Below are positions 58,601 through 64,000 of a stretch of DNA of 64,000 nucleotides, piece by piece (positions within the stretch are counted from its first letter, which is position 1; every line of letters starts with the position of its first letter). The translations under genes and the position numbers were made by a program. This stretch comes from Paragorgia papillata (Eukaryota > Cnidaria > Anthozoa > Scleralcyonacea > Coralliidae), in assembly GCA_035771165.1 (NCBI GenBank), contig JAWNZC010000314.1, forward strand, positions 9,142,501 through 9,206,500, written 5' to 3'. Under the pieces are notes generated by a model. That model saw only the letters and a program-made list of their open reading frames with translations. It did not search any database and was not told the origin of the DNA.

Positions 58601-61450
58601 TAAAGGAGGAAGAAGAAGAAGAAGAAGAAGAAGAAGAAGAAGAAGAAGAAGAAGAAGAAGAAGAAGAAGAAGAAGAAGAAGAAGAAGAAGAAGAAGAAGA
58701 AGAAGAAGAAGAAGAAGAAGAAGAAGAAGAAGAAGAAGAAGAAGAAGAAGACGACGACGACGACGAAGTAGAAAAAAGAAAGGAGGAAAGAGGATGGAGA
58801 GGAAGGAAGGAAGAAAGAAAGAAACAACAACAACAACAACAAGTCGTGTCACCTAAAATAAAATGGTTTACCTTTGGCATCTTCAAAACAAACAACAGCG
58901 GATTGAGTATCATTGTGTAAAACAACGTGTTTGACATCACCTCCACCACTCCGTCGAACATTCTCAAAATACAACAACACGGTATCTTTTGTAACTTGAG
59001 AGGAGAGACCGCTGACAAGAATACTGTCGCACGGTTTAATTTGTTCCACGGTAGGTTGCATTCCCTCTAATGTTCGATTGCTGACTTTACGGGCTACTTT
59101 TTCAAAATCTAAAAAGGTCGTTCGCACAAACGACAATTAGTTTTTGCTACACTTTTACGGTGCCTTTATATTCTGCCTGCTCGTTCGTTTGTTCGTTCGT
59201 CAGTTAGTTTAATAGTTCATTTGTTAGTTCATTCTTTCGTGTGTTCGTGCAAAATCAACAGGCACGGCACCGCCCTTCAGCACTAAATCTGGTTTTCCAT
59301 AATTTTTCATATCGAGTCCGTCCCCGCATGGTAAAACTGATAGACTGACCTCATGAGCATCGCCATCTTAAATATGATGACGTAAAATGGTTACACTTAT
59401 TATTTTAAGACAATAGTTTCATTGTTTCGAGACAATAAATGCAACCAACAAAATGCAAATTTATTTAAACTAAAAGTTAATATCGCAAGTGAAGTGCTGC
59501 CTCAAATAGAATGAAAACTTTTAGCCTACTCCGAAGGCAACTCTGAGCAGTCTGTGTTAGCAGACACCCGCCTTTCCCCCTCCATCTGAGTTTGCCCACT
59601 CCACCCAAGTTTGCCCACTCCACCCAAGTTTGCCCACTCCACCCAAGTTTGCCCACGCCACACGAGTTTGCCGATTCCACCCAAGTTTGCCCACTCCACC
59701 CAGGTTTGTCCACTCCACACGAGTTTGCCGACTCCACCCAAGTTTGCCCACTTCACCCAAGTTTACCCACTCTACCCGACTTTGCCCACTCTACCCAAGT
59801 TTGCCCACTTCACCCAAGTTTGCCGACTCCACCCGTGTTTGCCCACTTCACTCAAGTTTGCCCACTCCACACGAGTTTGCCGACTCCACCCAAGTTTGCC
59901 CACTTCACCCAAGTTTACCCACTCTACCCGACTTTGCCCACTCTACCCGACTTTGCCCACTCTACCCAACTTTGCCCACTCAACCCGAGTTTGCCCACTC
60001 AACCCGAGTTTGCCCACACCCAAGTTTGCCGACTCCATCCGAGTTTGCCCACTTCACCCAAGTTTACCCACTCTACTCGAGTTTGCCCACTCCACCCAAG
60101 TTTGCCCACTCTACTTGAGTTTACCCACTCCACCCAAGTTTGCCCACTCCACCCGAGTACTATACAGACCTGTATATACAAGTCAGTGGTTCAAACATGC
60201 GAGGATCCCTTAAAAAACTACACCACAATTGCTTAAACCCAGATTCCTAAAACCTAGAGTGTCCAGGGTTAAGACAAGTTTCACATTGCTAGCTGACCCA
60301 ACATTTCTAAATTTAGAAATCTGGCTTCAGAGCCATTTACATGTCAATAAATCGTTTTCATCTGACGTCACGGCGACCATATTGGTGTACCATCTTTATC
60401 CTATGGGAATTTAGCTCTATTCTAATAAAAATATTTCGTATTGTTTCACCGCCCCAATGGGGCCACCAATCACGTGTGTGAAAACAATCTATTGGCTGGC
60501 TTATAAGCACCTGGAGATTAGTAAACAGCTTTAAATTTTTAGGGAAAATGGGGTCACCATTTAATGTGGGTATATCTCTCCGAGATTAAATCTTGAGGAG
60601 ATATCCGCATCTTGAGGAGATATCCGCATCTTGAGGAGATATCCGCATCTTGCATGAGGAGATATCCGTGGTGACCCCATTTCCCCGTTATATCCACGTG
60701 ACTGTGTTGTGGTAACTTTAGTTCATAATAGGAAACTTGACTGATTTTGACTTTAACCAGAGTATAGCACTATACACGATGTCTTACCTGGTGACTCACT
60801 GATACGCACAACGGCCTTTCCTTGTCCTAAGAAGTTCACTTCCACCACATCATCACCAGTCATTAGCTCCATGTAATTCGACAAAGCATCGCTTGTTGTC
60901 TTTTCACTCAATCCTAACACAAGAAGACGTCTTGACTCGTACGAGTTTGTGGATTTCACATCACTTTGCTTCCTCCCAAGGCCACTCATCTGATCCTCAT
61001 TCGATACATCGACGGGTTTCTGGTCGTTCCTTTCCCGCGACGTAGTCTCGGCTGCTTTTCGTTCCTGTTGCCCGCGATTTCTTCGTTTTGGTGATGGCTT
61101 ACTCAATCGTTCTTCCGTTTCCTTAGCAACATGTTTCACACCCCGATTCGATTCAGATTTTGGTTCTGGTATATTCATTCTGGGAAATTGTCCAGGTTTA
61201 TTTTTCGAAATTTTCGGCGGTAAAGTCGGCTTCGGCGGCAAAACGCGTTTTGTTTTCTTATCAGGCTCTTGACATTTCGTCTCGTAATTCGCTTCAGTCT
61301 TATTTACTTCTTGAGCAGAAACCTGGCCACATCTCCTCGGTGATGTTTCTGTCTTCACTTCAGTAGCCTCACCATGTATTTTGACCGAGTCTCTGTCATC
61401 CTGTGATTGCGAACAAGCATGCGCAGGTTGACGATCACGGCTTTGGTTGA
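46866..61450 (-). CDS. PARP14-like: PARP14-like gene 3 (first coding exon not found)
   Basis: Exons: 61450..60788, 59108..58872, 58533..57037, 56730..56468, 53449..53225, 52248..50787, 48787..48482, 47155..46866. Splice borders and phases agree; 1646 residues to the stop at 46866..46868. Same architecture as gene 2: basic N-terminus, two RRM-like domains, KH-like array, charged helix, macro 1, macro 2, KH-like/WWE region, PARP domain (FHGT His, NGVYFARD Tyr, PEYLITFI hydrophobic third position). It differs by an extra intron (57036..56731), by lacking the 21-bp repeat, and by many substitutions, so it split off before the gene 1/gene 2 duplication. Exon 61450 opens with two bases of a codon after an acceptor, so an upstream coding exon must exist, perhaps beyond 64000. 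Confidence 0.9.
47225..47650. repeat. GAT/GATGGT simple repeat in gene 3 intron
   Basis: Imperfect GATGAT, GATAAT and GGTGGT units. The 178-aa Met-rich frame over it is an artefact. Confidence 0.9.
47785..47840 (+). ncRNA. Hammerhead-ribozyme-like core
   Basis: CTGATGA (47785..47791), a GATCTG/CAGGTC stem II with AGTCAA loop, GAAA (47811..47814). Stem III and cleavage site are not resolved. Confidence 0.45.
48040..48465. repeat. Foldback MITE in gene 3 intron
   Basis: Arms contain CAGTGACGTCACAACATG and its inverse, about 200 bp apart, with outer AAAATGACAAAG arms. Same family as 4260..4480 and 24440..24890. It ends 17 bases from the donor of the PARP exon. Confidence 0.65.
48482..48787 (-). 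CDS. PARP14-like: Gene 3 exon: PARP catalytic domain, N-terminal half
   Basis: 306 nt. Encodes VPDYWSSQPATQVVQLVSL and QLFHGTAANN; acceptor TTTTTTCAG, donor ACG|GTAAGC. Confidence 0.92.
48880..48925 (-). ncRNA. Hammerhead-ribozyme-like core
   Basis: On the minus strand CTGATGA (48919..48913), a perfect GGCCTG/CAGGCC stem II with AGTCAA loop, GAAA (48893..48890). The flank matches 16143..16200. Adjacent Penelope-like sequence supports the assignment. Confidence 0.5.
49270..49545 (+). pseudogene. Penelope-like element: GIY-YIG endonuclease remnant
   Basis: Frames give LPYIGPASHKIERIL (49295 on), then KPGVYRIPCEC, and after a frame change VYIGETGRNLSTRLKEHKTC. This is the RT-to-GIY-YIG junction of a Penelope-like retroelement. 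The reading frame breaks at least twice, so it is dead. Bases 49489..49530 recur inverted at 49226..49268. Confidence 0.75.
49556..49725 (-). mobile_element. 5S rRNA-headed SINE, copy 2
   Basis: Minus strand GTTAGTATTTGGATGGGTGA, then GGGTTTTTCGCCGAGTTCTC, as in copy 1 at 12835..13160. Lies directly after the Penelope-like remnant. Confidence 0.65.
50787..52248 (-). CDS. PARP14-like: Gene 3 exon: macro 1 end, macro 2, KH-like and WWE region
   Basis: 1462 nt, starts LLRQLMQEILLK, donor CAG|GTACGT. Macro 1 end (IPTIGTGQHGFP), short linker, macro 2 (LHEGDITQQ, SGGGVCKSIL, SIPAIGTAAF), Pro/Arg-rich linker (PPKRRRPPPAR), KH-like block, WWE-like region (VQWYYFQGSQSVPYD). Confidence 0.92.
52249..53224 (-). 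repeat. Gene 3 intron with GTT and GTGA microsatellites
   Basis: On the plus strand TTG/GTT-type repeats (about 52380..52640), then GTGA units, almost perfect over 52980..53170. Confidence 0.92.
53225..53449 (-). CDS. PARP14-like: Gene 3 exon: macro domain 1, central part
   Basis: 75 codons. Starts AGILVNSATSNLN, has KLTACGKALKAVGG in place of the Gly-rich loop, ends FVLHAVCCHWDNGKG. Confidence 0.9.
53568..54570 (+). pseudogene. CR1/Jockey-like reverse transcriptase fragment
   Basis: Antisense within a gene 3 intron. WIDHNIVITKLINIGVRR (53580 on), then after a frame change GVPQGTKLGPVLFLIMVNDL, the catalytic WMYVDDLTI, a KCKVLGV-like block (CYKVLGVILEEDLKW) and the C-terminal IRSILEYCCAVW region. 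The 308-codon frame runs to TAA at 54570. It lacks endonuclease and finger domains: a 5'-truncated non-LTR insertion. The family assignment (CR1/L2/Jockey group) is by motif style. Confidence 0.8.
54782..55235. mobile_element. TAA-flanked MITE (PIF/Harbinger-like)
   Basis: Ends GGGGGCGATTACATGG and CCATGTAATCCCCCCC; TAA on both sides (54779..54781, 55236..55238). Inside, CCGGGCTAGCCCG-type motifs are repeated. Confidence 0.65.
55415..56140. repeat. Three nested foldback repeats with GTGAATA motifs
   Basis: Hairpins at about 55430..55535, 55680..55755 and 56050..56125 all carry CACTATTCACC or GAATATCCAC-like arms; probably one older, interrupted element. Confidence 0.65.
56468..56730 (-). CDS. 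PARP14-like: Gene 3 exon: charged helix and start of macro 1
   Basis: 263 nt. Starts in GQRNLKLVQMEKKVVIEIRK, ends WKYGSIENER before donor AGG|GTATGT. In genes 1 and 2 this is fused to the preceding KH exon. Confidence 0.88.
56731..57036 (-). repeat. Extra intron of gene 3, made of CCATAA/CCATGA repeats
   Basis: 306 bp, present only in gene 3. On the plus strand it is ACCATAACCATGACC-type repeat. Flanks are AAAG|GTAAG and ATAAAG|GTCAG. Its length is a multiple of 3 but it contains in-frame stops when read through. Confidence 0.85.
57037..58533 (-). CDS. PARP14-like: Gene 3 exon: KH-like repeat region
   Basis: 1497 nt. Encodes EKHYPQLSSKK, a Pro/Ser/Thr-rich segment and KH-like units, each with counterparts in gene 2 (for example FLDRFENFSISLEGLLAAAI, ETVKSIRYEHVLLLEHIGFV). 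Donor AAAG|GTAAGA. Confidence 0.88.
58610..58760. repeat. GAA/TTC triplet expansion, about 140 bp
   Basis: About 45 GAA units on the plus strand, TTC on the transcript strand, about 80 bases upstream of the acceptor of the KH exon. Long homopurine-homopyrimidine tract able to form triplex DNA. Confidence 0.95.
58872..59108 (-). CDS. PARP14-like: Gene 3 exon: second RRM-like domain
   Basis: 237 nt. Encodes SILVSGLSSQVTKDTVLLYF and SAVVCF. Acceptor TTTTTAG, donor AAAG|GTAAAC. Confidence 0.88.
59109..60787 (-). other. Gene 3 intron between the RRM-like domains
   Basis: Contains a 19-bp tandem repeat (59590..60160) and a foldback (about 60548..60680, GGGGTCACCA arms with inner TTGAGGAGATATCCGCATC repeats). 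No gene was seen. Confidence 0.7.
59590..60160. repeat. 19-bp minisatellite, about 30 copies
   Basis: Unit about CCACTCCACCCAAGTTTGC with scattered changes. Because 19 is not a multiple of 3 and the unit lacks stops, long repetitive frames are open in all three + frames; none is taken as a gene. Confidence 0.95.
60788..61450 (-). CDS. PARP14-like: Gene 3 exon: basic N-terminal region and first RRM-like domain
   Basis: 663 nt, acceptor CTTTTCAG, donor CCAG|GTAAGA. Lys/Arg/Ser-rich with KPSPKRRNRGQQERKA (possible nuclear signal), then RRLLVLGLSEKTTSDALSNY and GKAVVRISE, the first RRM-like domain. Confidence 0.88.
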
Positions 61451-61754
61451 CTGAAAAGATAATACTCCTTAATTTGCTTATTTCAAGGCGTCAATTTGAA
61501 GCTAATGGTATGAAATAAGTTTAAAATATCCATGAAATGAAAACTTCATTGTCATTTTTGTTGTTTTGATAAACAAAGAGTTTTCGCGCTATTAACTCTC
61601 GAAGTTTGCCATGACTAGTTCGTTTTTGGAAAAATTTGTACTTCTTGGTAACAATGCCTTATGACGTACGCATTACGCAAATGGCCAACTATGCATAACA
61701 ATGGTTTCAGGATCAATCGTCCATTTGCGTACAGTACGTAATAAGGCATTCTTA

Positions 61755-62172
61755 GGGGCTGTTCACACGAGACCGGGGTTATCTCGGGGGGTAGGGATAA
61801 CTCGGGGGCTAGGGTTGACCCTATTTCACATGATAAAACGCAACTACCGAGTTGTCCCTGGCCCCCGAGACAACCCTAGCTTCATGTGAACGCTTCACCC
61901 CGAGTTATCCCGAGCAACAGCATAAATACGCATGCCTACGTTGACCCTACCCCCCGAGATAACTCAGGTGAAAGCGTTCGCATGGAGGTAGGGATAACTC
62001 GGGGGCTAGGGTTACCCTATCGCTCCGACCGAGTTATCCCTATCCCCCGAGTCATCTCGGTCTCATGTGAGCGGTTTACTTTTTTAACATGGAAATAAAC
62101 TAACACCGAGTTATCTCGGGGGATAGGGATAACCCTACCCTCCGAGATAACTCGCCTCATGTGAACAGGCCC
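61755..62172. mobile_element. TTA-flanked MITE (PIF/Harbinger-like)
   Basis: Ends GGGGCTGTTCACACGAG and CTCATGTGAACAGGCCC; TTA on both sides (61752..61754, 62173..62175). Internal repeats of CCGAGTTATCCC in both orientations. Confidence 0.65.
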
Positions 62173-62397
62173 TTACCGAGAGCTCAATTTTCTCCAAAAA
62201 CGAACGATAATTTTCTCCAAAAACGAACTATCCATGGCAAAATTTGAGAGTGCATAGCTCGAACGAAAACTATACACCAGATTCTCTAGAAGTTTTCAGT
62301 GAATGCTCCTTCTGTTCTTTCAATACAACAAAAATACCAACGACTTAAAGATAACACTTCCTTGGAATCTTGATATTATTTCCCGAAATAAGTCTAA

Positions 62398-62693
62398 AGT
62401 CCCGCACAGATGATCAAGTTTTCCTTGACAAATTATAATTGCTCGTGTGTACGGTTGGACAAGTTTTCCTTGACGGCAATGATCGCGTAATAAGCTTAGG
62501 AGATGATCTTGTCAAGTTTTCCTTGACGACTATACACACGAACAAATTTCATTGTTCAAAAGCTGGCATGACCAGCATTTGAACAAGGCTCCTTGTCAAG
62601 GAAAAACTTGTCAATTTGTGTCGTACACACGAACAAATAAAATTTGTCAAGGAAAAACTTGTCAAGGAAAACTTGGTCGTCTGTGCGGGGCTT
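62398..62693. mobile_element. TAA-flanked MITE
   Basis: Ends AGTCCCGCACAGATGATC and GTCGTCTGTGCGGGGCT; TAA on both sides (62395..62397, 62694..62696). Internal TTGTCAAGGAAAACTTG repeats. Confidence 0.65.
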
Positions 62694-62930
62694 AACATTT
62701 ATCTAGTAGCAATATCTACAATTACTATTTTCAAAAGCAATGGATATGAATAACTAAGGTCCACATCAAATGATGTAGACTTCACGCAAGTCAAACTAAA
62801 TTCAACGAGTTAAGTTACTTCTACCTACAAGCGAAGAAGACGGGTCTTCTAAAGAGAGAGGACCTGAAAAAGAGGCCAACTTTTGCAATAGTTTTGTGGG
62901 GAAAGGGTTCGGGAAACTCTCGGAGTAGTG

Positions 62931-62991
62931 AAAACTGTGGTCAGCCTTAATTTAAGAATTTAATTCTTAAATTAAGGCTGACCACAGTTTT
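62931..62991. repeat. Perfect 61-bp hairpin
   Basis: Two exact 30-base arms (AAAACTGTGGTCAGCCTTAA...) around a single T at 62961. Confidence 0.9.
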
Positions 62992-63177
62992 CTTAGTGTT
63001 CTTTGTTTGTTTGATACTAATAACAGAACTCCGTTTTTAATGTGGCTCCTTTTTTTCTCCTTTCATGCTACGAAAACTTACACAATTTCCATGGCGGCCG
63101 TCTTGGTATTCCCAATTCACGCTTATTTTCATTCAAATCAACTCTAAAATTTCCCCGCCAAAAGTTGCATCCGGGGA

Positions 63178-63780
63178 GGACCAGTGAACTCCATACTTCC
63201 TCCATTCTCCCCTCATATCTGGAACGCTAACTTCGTGTCAAAAAGTGAAGTCAAGCTCTATTACGTCGCCTTCAGTCCCCCTATATACGCGGCCAAGACA
63301 CGGTTCGCGTCAGGGGACTGGAAGCGACGTAATAAGTTCAAAATTTTGACTTCACTTTTGAATCGTGATAATGACTGAAGTTAGCGTTCCAGGTAATGGG
63401 ATGAGATAATGGATGGAGTTCACTGGGGAGGGCACAGTGAACTCCATTTCCTATATCCATCCCTTATACCTGGAATGCTACGCTTCAAAAGTGAAGTCAA
63501 AATTTTGTGCTTATTACGTCGCTTCCAGTCCCCTGACGAGAACCGCGCCTTGGCCGCGTATATAGGGGGACTGAAAGCGACGTAATAGAGCTTGACTTCA
63601 CTTTAGTTCACTGGGAGGGCATTGCCGCTTTTTTCGGACCTCTCAGACTGCGTTTACGCGGTACCGGACGAATTCGGAGCTCGTCTCGAATTAGTACGGT
63701 TCCGCCTGTTTACACGGCGAAATAGGACGAATTCGAGACTGGCCTCGAAGTAGTACGGTAACCGTGTAAACGGGGCCTCA
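63178..63780. repeat. Series of foldback repeats upstream of gene 3
   Basis: CAGTGAACTCCAT and GGAACGCTAACTTC-type arms near 63183..63430, then a second inverted copy of the GGGGGACTG..GCGACGTAATA block (63260..63345 against 63510..63600), and a GTTTACACGG-type repeat at 63640..63778. No coding region was recognised up to 64000. Confidence 0.65.
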
Positions 63781-64000
63781 GCAACCAATCAGCGTGCGCC
63801 ATTTGCCGTAATGACAGGGCCTGGTTGTTCAACAGACGATTAGCGCTAATCCTGGGTTAAAATTTAATCGGCTGTTTATTTTGGTATGCTTTGCCTGCAT
63901 CTTCATTATTTCGTTCACAAAATTTTCGCTTATCCTGGATTAAGCAGATCGGCGGTAATTGAACAACCGGTCCTTGGGACTGGTAACATGTTCAGCCAAA

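Noticed and set aside
59592..60236. Three long frames of PLHPSLPTPPKFAHST type
   Set aside because: A 19-bp repeat with no stops keeps all frames open; it lies in an intron of gene 3 on the opposite strand.
63090..63110. ATG in a strong start context (GCCGCCATGG, minus strand) as the missing first exon of gene 3
   Set aside because: The frame has four codons, and the next donor leaves the wrong phase for the exon at 61450.

Overview
Eukaryotic, metazoan genomic DNA: spliced multi-exon genes with canonical GT-AG introns, large introns full of microsatellites and foldback repeats, and several transposon classes. The AT-rich base composition, the cnidarian-style repeat content and PARP14-like genes together point to an aquatic invertebrate, most likely an anthozoan cnidarian (coral or anemone). 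That assignment is inference only.

The window holds a cluster of three paralogous PARP14-like mono-ADP-ribosyltransferase genes. Gene 1 (+, <1..11516) is cut by the left window edge. Gene 2 (-, 29727..17905) is complete, with seven coding exons and a predicted 2047 aa protein. Gene 3 (-, >61450..46866) lacks only its first coding exon(s). The domain order is: basic disordered N-terminus, two RRM-like domains, a long KH-like repeat region, a Lys/Glu/Arg-rich helix, macro domain 1 (split by an intron), macro domain 2, a KH-like/WWE region, and a PARP catalytic domain. Genes 1 and 2 are nearly identical and lie tail to tail, so they form a recent inverted duplication with about 6.4 kb between the stop codons. 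Gene 3 is more diverged and lies head to tail with gene 2. Gene 2 carries a 21-bp coding minisatellite that lengthens the linker between the macro domains by 34 units relative to gene 1.

Between genes 2 and 3 sits a complete 10,268-bp DNA transposon (34414..44681). It has 85-bp terminal inverted repeats and a perfect 9-bp target duplication. It encodes a RecQ-like helicase (+) and a convergent, five-exon DUF6589/Academ-type transposase with a ZAD-like zinc finger (-). This matches the AcademH lineage. Both genes carry an apparent frameshift. Two small non-autonomous elements with the same terminus style and 9-bp duplications lie at 41370..42401 (nested in the big element) and 16759..16861.

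Other mobile DNA includes a Penelope-like GIY-YIG endonuclease remnant, several hammerhead-ribozyme-like cores typical of Penelope-like elements, a CR1/Jockey-like reverse transcriptase fragment, two 5S-rRNA-headed SINE copies, a TTAA-flanked foldback MITE, four MITEs flanked by TTA or TAA, and long CTGT, GTCC, GGTA, GTGA, GAA, GATGGT and 19-bp repeats. No tRNA genes, CRISPR arrays or bacterial-type genes were recognised. All gene models are read from open frames and splice consensus only; nothing was computed or searched.
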